The position numbers and the translations under genes were made by a program. From positions 28,096,314 to 28,160,313 of the forward strand of contig CM046001.1 in the NCBI GenBank assembly GCA_025175895.1: DNA of 64,000 nt, given 5' to 3'. The notes beneath the pieces were generated by a model, which made no database searches, had not been told where the DNA came from, and saw only the letters and a list, made by a program, of their open reading frames with translations. Of the stretch, positions 36,021-47,797 are shown one piece after another. The stretch is from Wurfbainia villosa (Eukaryota; Streptophyta; Magnoliopsida; Zingiberales; Zingiberaceae). Positions within the stretch are counted from its first letter, which is position 1, and each line of letters starts with the position of its first letter.

Positions 36021-37243
36021 TGTAGGGGATCGATACGGCCGGCTAGAGGGGGGTGAATAGCCCTCGTTCAATGGATGTCGTAATTCGTTCGTTCTCGTTA
36101 CGTTGCTTATCTACGATTGTCGTTAGCACAGCGGAAACAATAAAACAATAATAATACTAACAACAAATAAGCACACACAAACACACACGATATACGTGGT
36201 TCGGAACCGAATGGTTCCTACTCCATGGGCGAGCTCCTCGAGCTCTAGTTATGCGCACGACACTAACTATAACACTCCTTTTCGACTACACGTCGGAGGT
36301 GGAGAAACCTCTCACAAGCAATTACACTAAGTAATGAAATACAAGCAATACAAAGACAAATACGAAATACACGTAAAGAACACTTTACAACGCTTGCTTT
36401 GAATCCTTTGCTTGTTGCTTGCTTTAGATGGCTCTTGAAGGTCTGGAATGCAGCAGCAATTCCCCTCCAATAGCTTCACAAAAGTCTTTGCGAAATCCTC
36501 CAACTCGTGCTCCATTTATAACCTGCATCAAGCTATTTTCGCCTTATCGATCGCGCCAAAAGGCCCCGATCGCTCAGAGTCATGCGTTGTCTCACAACGG
36601 CCAGATCCACGTCGGACAAGTTCCAACGAATCACCTACCAGTCGACTGATGATGCCCATCACGATCGGTGACTCAAGAGTCGATCGCCTACGGCCACGGA
36701 GCGCTCTTGCTCGCGACACTCCCATCACGATCATCATCCTCATCGCCGCCAAGCACAAAACCCTAGTCTTACACCAGTCAAACTCTAGTCGACTTGGATC
36801 AGTCGAACCGGCACCTATGCCAGTCGACTGATGTCAGGCAAAACCTCAAACACCAAGTTGTTTGAGCATCTGACTATCGGGTAAACCCTCAAACATCAAG
36901 TTTGAGCCTCCGACACTCAGTCTTAGCCACTTGGCCAAGTCCACCTTTTCCCTCATGGAGTTCCCCACCAAAGCTCTCTTCCCTCGGCTTACGTCCCTCG
37001 GATGCGCCAAGCGCACGGCCTCGCAACGCCATCCTTTGCGTCTCATGCCCTAGAAGTATGCTTCCCTTTGGGCTCACTCCATTCGCTCCCCGTCCAGCGG
37101 TCCCTCGGATGCACCAAGCGCACGGCTTCGCAATGCCATCCATCACCGACTCAAGGACCCCGAGCCTAGTGAACTTACCAAGTCCTTAAGACTTCCCATA
37201 TGCACCAAGCGCACGGCTTCGCAATGCATTTCTCACCAAGCAC
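36021..37243 (-). repeat. 3' LTR of element D, outer part
   Basis: Begins TGTAGGGGATCGATACGG on the plus strand, the reversed LTR end, and runs to the AGCAC duplication (37239-37243) in front of element C. At about 36540-36760 several CAGTCGACTG palindromes found in the 5' LTR are replaced by GATCG-containing blocks. Confidence 0.92.
36514..36520 (-). promoter_or_regulatory. TATA box of D 3' LTR
   Basis: TATAAAT on the minus strand, equivalent to 60046-60052. Confidence 0.45.
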
Positions 37244-39227
37244 TGATCGAACGATTTTTAATGTCGCAATACCGTTCCCAAATTATTTACCGAACCCCCT
37301 AACTACACTAATGCAGTATAGGACTGACTCGGGTCATCCCCCAACGAACCTAATGGCTGGATGTTTGTTTTTAAACAGAAGTAAACATTGGGGGTTTTCT
37401 GAATTTATTAAAATGCAAAATCAAAAGCAAACATGAGAATTAAATATACAAAGAGTAAATCTAACTACCAAATAATGAGTAACAGACAACTATTCTAATG
37501 AGCAAAAGTAAGTGATCACGCACCGCACTGTCACTATACGGTACAATGATCAAACAAATGTGAACAATTCAACCATGCACCGCACTGTCACTATACGGCA
37601 CAGTAGTCAAACAGTCACTAAAAACTAAACTAACAGACAGAAAAGGAAGCGACCAAGCACCGCGACCGCACTATACTATAGATAATCGATCAAACAAAAG
37701 TGAACAATTCAACCATGCACCGTGTCACTATACTACATTGATCGATCAAACAAGATACTAAAAAGCGCAATAAATGAAATGCAACAACGAAAAGCAATTC
37801 AACCAGTAATCAGATGTCACTACTATACGGCAACTGGTCGAATGTAAAGGAAATCTAACCTAATAATAAAAGCACTCCAACCAAAACACCATACTGTCAC
37901 TATACGATGCATTGATTGGACAATTTTAATGGATGGGGTTAGTACATCAGCAACATCAAATTAAACTAACCTACAACTAAATAACAAACGCCAATATTAA
38001 ATCTAATAAAAATGCACGATGAACAGAATTAACAACTAAGCATAACAAACCGATAGAAATAGCATTGCATGTAAACAAATTAACAAGTAACCGAAACAAA
38101 CATCATCAACTACTAACAATTGCATAACTGACTGGAATAAACTGCAGAATGTAAATAACATGAAATCCCGAGTGTTTAACACAACCACACTCAGTACTAA
38201 ATCCAAATAAAATACGACCGGTAACCACACGTTGGTCACAACAAACCGAACAAACACTTCGGCGGTGAATGCGAAGCTGCCCAATCGGCGTCAGCAGGAA
38301 GGAAGGAAAGATGGATGATTGCGATCACTGCTCCGACGAATCTGGATTTCATCGGACAGTGGAATGGAATTCTTCTCCGGCGGTGAAAATGGGATTGTCC
38401 AATCGACACAACCTGTGGGTGACTCCGGTGAATCTAGAAGGGCCTATTCGGGGCCTATTCGGAATGAAGGAGAAATGCCTGAAGGATGAACTTCGCTGAA
38501 TCCCGCCGCCGCTGATCACCGCTCAATCACGACATCTGGATCCGCCACCAAGGATCGGCCGATCGCCGACAATCCGGAGGAACTCGCCGAATATCGCCTA
38601 CCGCCGTCGATCGCTTGTGTAGCCGCCGGTCGCCGCGCTCGCGAGAGGAAGAAGACGCCGCCCGCAGGTTTCTGTCGCGCGTTGTGGCGCAGCTGGGAAG
38701 TAGTTGATTTTTATCTCCAATTTCCTCAGCCGTCCGATTGTGCCAGATCTAATCTCAGCCGCCCAAATATAGCTAGGTTAGATGAATCCAATTAATCTCC
38801 TAAGCATGCTGTGATCCAACGGCTGTGATCAATCTGAATTGCAATGGACGGATCTAATCCGTCTGAGGGTATAATCACGATCCAACGATCCGGATGAACG
38901 ACCAAAACGTGTAGATCTTAATGTACGGGCCGGATCGCTCCAGATCCAGATGGATGGCTCAAAATCAATCACTTTCCTCGGACGGTCCATAATGCTCAGA
39001 TCTGATCTGGATCGACGGCTGTGATTGCTCCAATTAGATCTTCCTTATATGTTCCTACAAAATCACATGAAATTCATGAAAAATACTGAAATTATAAGAA
39101 TTAATATAATTAATCGCAAATAGGCTCAATATGTAAAAACATCCCGAATAACAATAATTATCCCATCAAAGAGCCTAAAAGATCTAATCAACAAGTAAAA
39201 ATAGCGCAATAAAAAATACAGCTATCA
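37244..39227 (-). repeat. 3' LTR of element C
   Basis: A 1984-bp LTR. Bases about 37505-37920 hold a degenerate array with the recurring core TGTCACTATACGG. The 5' LTR has a matching array in which several cores are altered. Confidence 0.92.
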
Positions 39228-39242
39228 AATTCCCCCACACTT
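39228..39242 (-). promoter_or_regulatory. Polypurine tract of element C
   Basis: AAGTGTGGGGGAATT on the minus strand directly abuts the 3' LTR. Confidence 0.88.
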
Positions 39243-40029
39243 ATTTTTGCACGTCCCGTGCAATAACAAAAACAAAGACACACTAACTCCCTAACTCATT
39301 CCCCTAGTAATACCTAGATCAATAATTCAGAGACAGAAAAAATAAGTTACTTAGGATCACCAAATTTATCAGGATCTAGGATATTCAAAAGATCCGACTC
39401 CTACAACAGGCAACATGTTTGATGGTTTACAGTCAAATCAAATAAACCAAGCCTGATACAAAACCTCCCAAATGGATATATGCACTCATGCTCACATAAT
39501 GATCGTAGGAGTGGGGTACCCTCAAAACACTATGTAATCTTGTCCTACCATATGCTTGCTTATCATCTATTTCTCTACTGCTATCAATACATCCATACAT
39601 GAATCAAAAGGATTTTTCGAAAATCAAACATGATCGGATTGCAATAGAGAAATAAAGAAGATCAAGATGTAATGAAAAGGAAACCATATAAGAATTGGAA
39701 GAATAAACCTGATTAGTTGCATTCAAAAGTGGTGTGTGGAGGAAAATATTCCAATGACGATCCAAGATGATAAGCTCAACAACATCCATTCTCTTCTCAT
39801 AATCCATCTCATTGCCATTGCCTTCTAAAACTGCTCATTGCCCTCTGAACTTCTCAATTTTTTTTTTCTTCTTTTGATCATATAGTTCAATTCCAGCGAG
39901 AATGGATCCACTGCAGCCTAGGAATTACACATTGATATAATCATGAATAATAAATAACAACACAAGTGAATCCATTCAAATCAGTGAAAATCTACAAATC
40001 TGTCGTGGCCACTATTAACATGCAGTTTT

Positions 40030-40378
40030 GCTTTCCTCAATAGCAGTAGCTCCAAGAAGAATTAGATTTCTCAATTAGAGAAGCTGCTTGGCGTAGCTTT
40101 ATTGATCTCTCTGTTAGCGAAGTGCTAGCCTCTTCATATCTTGCTTGCCATTCGGAAAATTCAGCATCCTTTAAATCCCTAGCAGCAATAACCAGAATTC
40201 TCAAACCATGTGATGAATAATCAGCTAAGTGATTTTCTGTTGCTGGTTTTACTTTGGTATTCTTACTATCTTCTGCATCTAGATTAGCAAGCATTGAACT
40301 GTCAGCACCCTTCACAAGAACTTTCACACTGCTATTGGGAAATCTGATTACAACAGACATTCTTTTCCGGACACTATC
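40030..40378 (-). pseudogene. Captured fragment of a P4-type ATPase (phospholipid flippase, ALA1-like)
   Basis: The minus strand encodes DSVRKRMSVVIRFPNSSVKV, LVKGADSSM, HLADYSSHGLRILVIAARDL, EFSEWQARYEEASTSL and RQAASLIE in one frame. After a one-base frameshift it continues LLGATAIEE near 40057-40035. These blocks, in this order, are the nucleotide-binding domain of plant P4-ATPases, membrane enzymes that flip aminophospholipids; KGAD is its hallmark. The spelling is closest to the ALA1 type. Only about 115 of roughly 1100-1200 residues are present: no membrane segments, no DKTGT phosphorylation site. With the frameshift it is a non-functional gene fragment carried inside a retrotransposon. 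Recognition rests on family knowledge and is strong; the exact donor gene is unknown. Confidence 0.82.
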
Positions 40379-40458
40379 AGACTCATCATAATATTTATAT
40401 TCTTTGCCATTATCGGGACCATTTGTGAAATATTTTCTCCTGTGTTTCCATTTCCTGC

Positions 40459-40489
40459 AAATCTGAACATTACAGTAATGTTCAGATTT
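40459..40489. repeat. 31-bp perfect palindrome
   Basis: AAATCTGAACATTAC, one base, then its exact reverse complement. It lies about 80 bases upstream (on the minus strand) of the flippase fragment and could form a tight hairpin. Confidence 0.9.
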
Positions 40490-40561
40490 CCATTTCCGTT
40501 GAAGTTTCAGTGTTGGGGAAGCTTTGATCAGAAAATCTCTCAAACAGGTTACAAAACACCA

Positions 40562-41137
40562 TCATCTTTTGATAATTTTGGGATAGAACATGTCTAGCTG
40601 CAGCAACCAAATTCCCATCGAATAGACAACATTCAGAATTCCATGGCTTAGTGTGAACTTTGCTCTAAACATATGTTCTAACATCCTCATCTTATACTCA
40701 TGAAACTCTCCAACCAATCTCTGAAATGCAACATTTTTAATCTCTGAATTAGGATTTCCCTTTCGTTTCCTGCAAATCTTTGACACTGTCGAGCAGCTGT
40801 TGGTTTGCTGCTCATACTCTATCGTCAGATGTGGGTTGAAATTCAGCTCTTCAACCAATCCAACACAGCTGTAATTCCACCGACAGGAGTTGTGAGTTAC
40901 CCGAATTTCCTTGTTTCGATCCATGCCGACTACATCACCGACAAGATATATCTTTGATCGAGACATTATAGAAGGTTCCCTTAATCCGGCATTTATCTGA
41001 TCCAGTTTGATTGCCTCGGCAGAAATTATAGGCAACTTCTCAGATTTAAGTAGAGCCATCCCAACTGTCTTTGAATTCTGAAAATCTGATCCTTGAATCC
41101 ACGTGTAAGCACTGTATTTTAGAGCTTGATTATTCAT
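40562..41137 (-). CDS. Unrecognised 191-codon open frame inside element C
   Basis: An open frame starting MNNQALKYSAYTWIQG. I recognise no domain. The C-terminal third (HEYKMRMLEHMFRAK, HGILNVVYSMGIWLLQLDM) has a mildly hydrophobic stretch. It lies between integrase and the flippase fragment, on the coding strand of C. It may be a relic of a third ORF, captured DNA or chance; no promoter or partner supports expression. Confidence 0.2.
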   Translation of the reverse strand: MNNQALKYSAYTWIQGSDFQNSKTVGMALLKSEKLPIISAEAIKLDQINAGLREPSIMSRSKIYLVGDVVGMDRNKEIRVTHNSCRWNYSCVGLVEELNFNPHLTIEYEQQTNSCSTVSKICRKRKGNPNSEIKNVAFQRLVGEFHEYKMRMLEHMFRAKFTLSHGILNVVYSMGIWLLQLDMFYPKIIKR

Positions 41138-42457
41138 GCATTACTCCAGAATTTTTTTTAGACTATGACTAACTCCTCTACCCTTCCACGCGCAGCTTCT
41201 CCAAGGTTACAACTCTTTGACATTTTGCAGGTTTTAATGCAGTCAACATGCAGGTTATCTCTACAATGGCAGGTGCTGCACTTGGCAAAAATATCCAATC
41301 CACGTGTAAGCACCCGGAATCTTGGATCTTAAGTAACTTATGCACTTTAAATCAGACTGCATCTATCACCTTTTCTCCTTTTCAGAAATTGACTTCTCAG
41401 ACTATTCTGCAGCCGGTGTAAAATAAATTCAGGAATTCCACTTCCAATTGTGTTGCTCAAATTCACAAAGCAATCAATTCAAATTCCGTAAACTGGCAAC
41501 TTTCTAAAACTTCTAAACAACCCAGGTGCTCCTCTTGTAGTTCATTGCTCTAAACTTTAAAAACTTGCGTCTGAAGCAGAAATGTGTAGGCTTAATTGCT
41601 CTGTTTATTCTCCATTAGAACTACTTGCAATTTCAGTTTTACAAAGGCAGCAAATAAAAACACTGCCAATTGTATTTTTTTTTTTTAGCTATTTCCAAGG
41701 TCTGCTAATGTTGCACCCAATTCATGAACAAGCTCCAGGTCCTCAGTAATTTTGCAATCTGAACAAAAACCTGCCAGTGGAGCTTCCTCTCCTTCATCTG
41801 CCCGGTGCTATTATTGAATTCCAGATTTCTTCCAATCTGACATTGCATTAGCTGATTTCAAAAGTTTCAACTCCAATTCCGGTAGCACTTGCACTTTCTA
41901 ATCTTTTCTGTTATCATCTTTGTTCAAATTTCTAGCTCGATAACTAGCTTTTCTGCCAACTTGCTTTCCAATAGTCCTGTCCTAAATCTGCAAGTTCAAA
42001 ATCAAGCACAATTGAAATTCCTGGCAGTTCCAACCTATTTCTCTTAATTTAATCTTTGTATTCTCATGATCATTTGCCAACTGGAGATTGTGATTAGTTG
42101 TCATATTGGAACCAAGGTTGCCCTTCCTTTCGATAGCTGCTTGTAGCTTGAGTAAAAACACAATTGTCATGAAGGTAGATTCCGCATATAATTTGTTTCC
42201 ATCATTCCCTGATCCAACAGAAAATATTTCTTTGCTATATCCAGTTTTTGAATCATTGCTCAGAGCTAGAATTTTAATAGCTCTAATGGTGGTATAGACT
42301 AACTTCAACATAGCCCTTGTGTTCAAGATTATAACCAACTGCCAGCAGAAACATAACCTATCTGATTCAGCATCTTCCATATTCCAATTTCTCCATTCTG
42401 AAAAAGTGCTGGTCAGAATGCTTCAAACTGTGTCAATCTTCAAACAAACAATATCTC

Positions 42458-42471
42458 TTCCCCCACACTTA
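42458..42471 (-). promoter_or_regulatory. Second polypurine-like tract in element C
   Basis: The plus-strand 14-mer TTCCCCCACACTTA is identical to 39230-39243 at the LTR-proximal tract, and the flanking GTCTCGGACAA resembles GTCCCGTGCAA there. It lies about 3.2 kb inside the element. Confidence 0.6.
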
Positions 42472-43087
42472 GAAATTTTCCCGTCTCGGACAATGCAACT
42501 TATCAAGTTATTCTTCCAATGGGAGAACAAAAGATGGTAGAGGTAATCCACAAGACAATAGAAAATAAATGAATAGGAATGACAAGTACGACAACATGAA
42601 AGTATCAAGTGGATTAAACAAGCAATTCCAGTAAGGAGAAGAATCAAGAGTAAAATCCTTCATCATATTCATGCAAATAAATGCTCTTGTAGTTTTGAAA
42701 AGACTCAAAGCAAGTTCTAGAGCAACAAGTATCACACGTGTATCACACCAAAGTGGGTAAATGATTGAAATGGCTTACTACCTCACTATGTGAATAAAAA
42801 TCAAGCTTGATCTATCAATAAAAAGTTCACCATCATAACAAGTGACTGCATGCAAGTGAATTCTCATATCATACACAAAAATCCATAATTTAATGATCAA
42901 ACTTAACTAATTTTTACCACCTCTAAAATGATACTAAAGCATACATAGGGGAATATTATTTGACTCAACAAAAACAACTAAACAACCTAGGCAAATAGGC
43001 AAATACTAAACAATTAAACAACCAGTTATTTCCGAACATGAGAGGAAAGAAAAAAAAATACAGTAAACAAAAGAACACACTCCCCTG

Positions 43088-44807
43088 TCATGTCGGAGAA
43101 GAAGCATCCTCAAGGTACAATTTCTCTACTGTAGCTTCTCTCGCCCCTTCATGAAATATCTTGAGACGGTGTCCATTTACTCTGTAAGTGTTCCCTGAAG
43201 AAAGTTCCTGCACCTCTACAACACCATAGGGAAACACATTAGTAACACAAAAAGGACCGTCCCACCTGGATCTCAACTTACCTCCTATCAACCTGAAACG
43301 AGGCATAATAAAACTTTGTCGCCAATATGGAACTCCTTCCTCACAATCCTCTTGTCATGAAAATTTTTAGTCTTCTCCTTGTAAATGCGGGAGTTCTCAT
43401 ATGCTTCTAACCGTATCTCTTCAAGTTCCTGAAGTTGGAGTTTCCTCTCTCTCACCAGATGCCTCCATGTTGCAAGCTTTTACCGCCAATAAGCCTTGTG
43501 CTCAATCTCCAAGTGACATGCTTTGCCATAAACCAATCTGTAAGGGGACATGCCTATGGGAGTCTTATAGGCAGTCCTGTAGGCCCACAGAGCGTCCTCC
43601 AACCTTTTGCTCCAATCTTTCCTGTCTGGCCCCACTGTCTTTTCCAGTATAGATTTGATCTCTCTCTGTTAACTTGCCATTCGCCCTGAGGGTGATAAGG
43701 AGTAGAAATCTTATGCAACACCCCATACCGCCAAAGATGGCTTTTCATGTGTCTGTTGCAAAAGTGGGACCCTTGATCGCTGATGATCGCCTTGGGTACC
43801 CCAAATCTGCAAAATATGTGAGACCTGACAAAATTCACAACAACTAGAGAATCATCAGTCCTGGTGGGGATGACCTCCACCCATTTGGAAACATAATCAA
43901 CAGCCAAAAGAATGTAAGAGAATCCAAAAGATACAGGAAAAGGTCCCATAAAATCGATACCCCAAACGTCAAAAATCTCACAGAATAACAAAGATTGTTG
44001 AGGCATTTCATTTCTACGTACTATATTCCCTGTTCGTTGACATCTCTCACAAACTTTATAGAATTCATAGGCATCATGAAATAGGGTGGGCCAATACAGA
44101 CCAGACTCTAAAACTTTCCTAGCAGTCCTTTGGGGTCTAAAATGACCCCCACAAGCTAGAGAATGATAAAAAGTAAGTACAGAATGAAACTCATGGTCAG
44201 GAACACATCTCCTAATAATCTGATCACTACAAAACTTCCAAAGGTAAGGATCATCCCATACATAATACTTGGCATCACTTTTCAATTTCTGGACTTGTGC
44301 ATGAGAAAAAAATGAAGGTACAACACGGGCAACTAAATAGTTAGCAATATCTGCATACCATGGTGTCTTACCTTGCAGGTGAAAAAACTGCTCATCTGGA
44401 AAAGAATCTGCTACGGGGGTAGAATCTATCTCCGTCACTATTCTGCTCAGATGGTCTGCTACCAGGTTCTCCCTCCCGTTCCTATCGCGTATCTTTACGT
44501 CGAATTCTTGAAGCAGAAGCATCCATCTAATCAGTCTTGGTTTTGCATCAGGCTTCTTCAGGAGGAATTTCAAAGATGCATGATCAGAAAAAACAACCAC
44601 ATGAGAACATAGCAAGTAAGATCGAAATTTATCTAAAGCAAAAACAATAGCTAAAAGCTCTTTTTTTGTGGTGGTATAGTTGGATTGTGCAGCATCCAAT
44701 GTCCTCGAGGCGTAGCAGATCACATGAGACGCCCTGTCTACTCTCTGCACCAAGACCGCTCCCACCGCATAGTTCGAGGCATCACACATCAACTCGAACT
44801 GTAGAGT
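43088..44807 (-). pseudogene. Element C pol: RNase H and integrase
   Basis: RNase H starts MMCDASNYAVGAVLVQR near 44792 and ends with VADHLSRIV. The integrase zinc-binding region follows (HSLACGGHF...CERCQRTGN), then the core with DVWGIDFMGPFP, VDYVSKWVEVIP, ISDQGSHFCN and YHPQGEWQVNRE. A frameshift near 43680 breaks the frame just after the catalytic Glu region. The C-terminal domain is readable at 43306-43088 (GGKLRSRWDGPF, GNTYRVNGHRLK). The preceding TAG at 44808-44810 replaces a Trp and separates this part from RT. Confidence 0.92.
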
Positions 44808-45698
44808 CTAATCTGGTGGTCTCAATATTGGTGCTGATATCAAAGCTTTCTTCAACTGGTTGAATGAATCCTTGCACCTCTGATCAAACTGGAATACCAC
44901 CTCCTTTTGTAATAAGTTAGTCAAAGGTAAGGCAATCTGACTGAAATCTCTGATAAAACATCTGTAGAAACCTGCATGTCCAAGAAAAGCACGAACTTCC
45001 CGCACATAAGCGGGGTAAGATAGAGCAGAAATAACATGAATTTTAGCAGGATCTACTTCTATACCATGTACAGAGATAATATGACCTAGGACTATCCCAT
45101 GCCCTACCATGAAATGACATTTCTCGAAATTCAAAACCAAATCCGTATCAATGCATCTCCGTAAAACTCTCGACAAACTATCCAGACATGAATCAAAAGA
45201 AGAACCGTACACAGAAAAATCATCCATAAACACCTCCATGCAATGCTCTAATAAATCACCAAAAATACTTACCATACATCGTTGGAATGTACCGGGAGCG
45301 TTGCAAAGTCCGAAAGGCATGCGTCGATAGGCATACGTCCCAAAAGGGCAAGTGAAAGTGGTCTTCTCTTGATCCTCTGGAGCAATACAGATCTGGAAAT
45401 ACCCAGTGTAACCATCTAGGAAGCAATAGTGTGACTTGCCCGCCAACCTCTCGAGCATCTGATCAATAAAAGGTAGGGGATAGTGGTCTTTCCTGCTGGC
45501 CTGGTTAAGCTTCCTGTAGTCTATACAAACTCTCCAAGAGTTCTGAACTCTGGTGGGGATCAACTCATTATCTGCATTAGCAACCACTGTAATACCAGAC
45601 TTCTTCGGAACCACCTGAACAGGACTTACCCATTTGCTGTCTGAAATAGGATATATGATGCCAGCCTGTAGAAGTCTTGTCACCTCCTTCTTTACCAC
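44808..45698 (-). pseudogene. Element C pol: reverse transcriptase
   Basis: A 296-residue open stretch with the full gypsy RT series: AGIIYPISDSKWVSPVQVVP, WRVCIDYRKLN, KDHYPLPFIDQML, TFTCPFGTYAYRRMPFGLCN, VFMDDFSVYG (the catalytic Asp pair within FMDD) and the FLGHAGFYRCFI connection motif. It is bounded by in-frame stops, TGA near 45723 (for Arg) and TAG at 44808 (for Trp). Both are consistent with C-to-T type changes. Confidence 0.93.
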
Positions 45699-45722
45699 AT
45701 CGAGAATCAGTGGGTTAAGCCG

Positions 45723-46895
45723 TCATTGTGGTTGTCTGACTGGTTTCACATCATCTTCCAAGTGAATTCTGTGCATACAGATTGAAGGACTGATACCCGG
45801 AATATCTGTAAGCGTCCACCCAATCACTTTCCGGTGCTGCCTCAGAAGATCTACTAATCTGTACTCCTGATATGGATCTAGATCTCGGCTAATAATAACG
45901 GGTCGCCGCTCGTCCTTATCAAAATACACATACTTCAAATGCTTGGGAAGAGGTTTCAATTCAAGCTGCTGTAGGTGCACATCTGATGGAAGCGATTCCT
46001 GGGGCGTTGCCTGAAGATCGCAAGTCCCTACACATTCCATGTCCCTGTCCAAATCAATAATATCAGAATCGTCAGAATCACTGAAATCACTACACAAAAC
46101 AGAAGGTATAGAGATATCCAACTGAAAAATGGACTCAGAAATGGAACTCATGCAATCTAGCTCATCCTCTAAATCCATGCTGAGAATTGAATGATCCTCC
46201 ATTGGATGTTTCATCGCGTCCAAAATCCTGAACTGAACTATAGTGTCTCCTACCTCCATGGAAAGTGTACTTGCATGTACATCAATCTTGGTCTTGGCAG
46301 TCTTAAGGAAAGGCCTACCCAGAATAAGCGGAGCTCTGCTGCTCTGTGAATCACCCTCCATGTCAAGAATGTAGAAATCTATGGGGATTATCAGCTCTCT
46401 CACCTTAACCAACACATCCTCGATCACCCCAGCTGGGTGAGTCTGACTACGGTTGGCTAACTGAATCACTACACCTGTCGACTGCAAGGGTCCAATACCT
46501 AGTGAACAAAAAACTAACCTTGGCATCACATTAATAGAAGCTCCTAGATCTAGCATAGCATCCTCGAACACATGGCTCCCAATCACGCAAGGTACAGTGA
46601 ACACTCCTGGATCCTCGCACTTCTGGGGCAAAGGCCGAATAAGTGCTGAAACATTCTTTCCAACTCTGATTAACTCATTTCCTTTCAGCTTCTTCTTATG
46701 CACACACAATTCTTTCAGAAACTTGGCATACTTGGGAATCTGCTCGATCATTGTCAATAAAGGGACATTAACTTTCCACCTTACTGAACAAATCCACAAG
46801 CTCCTGAAATTCCCTAGCCTTTTCTTCACTAACCCCCTTCCTAGGTCAGATCGCCTCGAGGGAAAGGTAATGGAACCGCGACTCGATCGCCGCAC
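45723..46895 (-). pseudogene. Element C pol start: aspartic protease and pre-RT region
   Basis: The open frame includes VPCVIGSHVFEDAMLDLGASINVMP, written here as its key motif DLGAS, the Athila form of the retropepsin active site, followed by RAPLILGRPFLKTAKTKIDV. An acidic stretch and WTLTDIPGISPSICMHRI lead into RT. The first 40 or so residues before VPLLTMIEQIPKYAKFLKEL read as out-of-frame sequence, so the true frame starts earlier and is shifted. Confidence 0.88.
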
Positions 46896-47797
46896 TGTGG
46901 ATCTCGCTGCTCTGCACTGCTCTGAGCTACCCGAATCAACAACTGGATCTGGTACAGGGTCTGAAGCAAGGGGGTCTGAAGTAACTCTACCACTCCGCAG
47001 TGTAATCGAACTGATGTTTCCTTTAGGATTCGGGATGGTCTGAGATGGTAGCTGACTAGATCCCTGTGACTGCAGCTGGTTAATGTTGGATGCAAGCTGG
47101 CTAAGTTGTCTCTCTATGTTCTGAATAGATGCATCCGTCTTCTAAATCGCCGCTCAAAACTACTGCACAAGATCCTCCATCTTTGGATTTGAACTTGAAT
47201 CGAAGACTCACTAATCGGCGTGAACATGAGGTCCGACTGCATCGGGTTACTCGATGGCTAGGGGTCTCGCAATGCCGATCTGGAAACGGCCGATAGAATG
47301 AATTCTCGTACCTCAGATTTGGATGATCTCTCCATCCTGGATTATAAGTGGCAGACATCGGATCATATCTGGAATATTGTTGCCGAGCATCGAGGCCGAT
47401 CATCGATGCCGCCGATCACTGATATGGAGGCCGATCATCGACGTCGCTGAGCATCGAGGTCCGAAGGAAACCGATTTGCAGCTACTATTTCATCTCGCCG
47501 GAGTGAAGGACATGAATCGAAGGATGCTCGACTCGAACAAATCCTACAAACTCTCATAGGTCGCATAGGCACTATAGAAGATTGGCTTGCACGATTGAGC
47601 CAATTGCCTAACTAAGGATGTGAGCTCCTCAGATAGAATTCTTCATCTCCGCCGACAAGATAAGCCGTGAGCCTCACTCACCCCTCTAGTCACTATAGCT
47701 CGCTCCCAAACCGCTGTGAGTTCTCTCGCCATGTTTGCAATAAGCTCTCGGCCTCACTGAGTCTTGTTAACTAATGCCCCTCCACTAGCCGCATCTA
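46896..47797 (-). pseudogene. Element C gag end and linker, decayed
   Basis: Fragments such as ASGGALVNKT and ELIANMARE, typical of the end of Athila gag, can be read after a frameshift near 47800. The rest has many stops and short frames on both strands and shows no gene of its own. Confidence 0.6.

Larger units (their letters stand above)
39243..43087 (-). other. Element C region between integrase and 3' LTR, no env-like ORF
   Basis: About 3.8 kb in the place where element A has its ATHILA ORF-1 gene. I found no similarity to that ORF. It holds the flippase fragment (40030-40378), a perfect palindrome (40459-40489), a second polypurine-like tract (42458-42471) and two medium open frames on the minus strand, 40562-41137 and 41982-42380, with no domain I recognise. 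The composition is unlike the pol part, so it may be a patchwork of captured sequence. Confidence 0.6.

Noticed and set aside
36889..37189. Frames of 85-95 codons on both strands in the D LTR (also 60481-60768)
   Set aside because: They sit in the CACCAAGCGCACGGCTTCGC repeat part of the LTR, recur with the LTR and show no domain.
40562..41137. Env-like gene of element C
   Set aside because: No similarity to the ATHILA ORF-1 motifs seen in element A, no signal peptide and no clear membrane anchor; kept only as an unrecognised frame.
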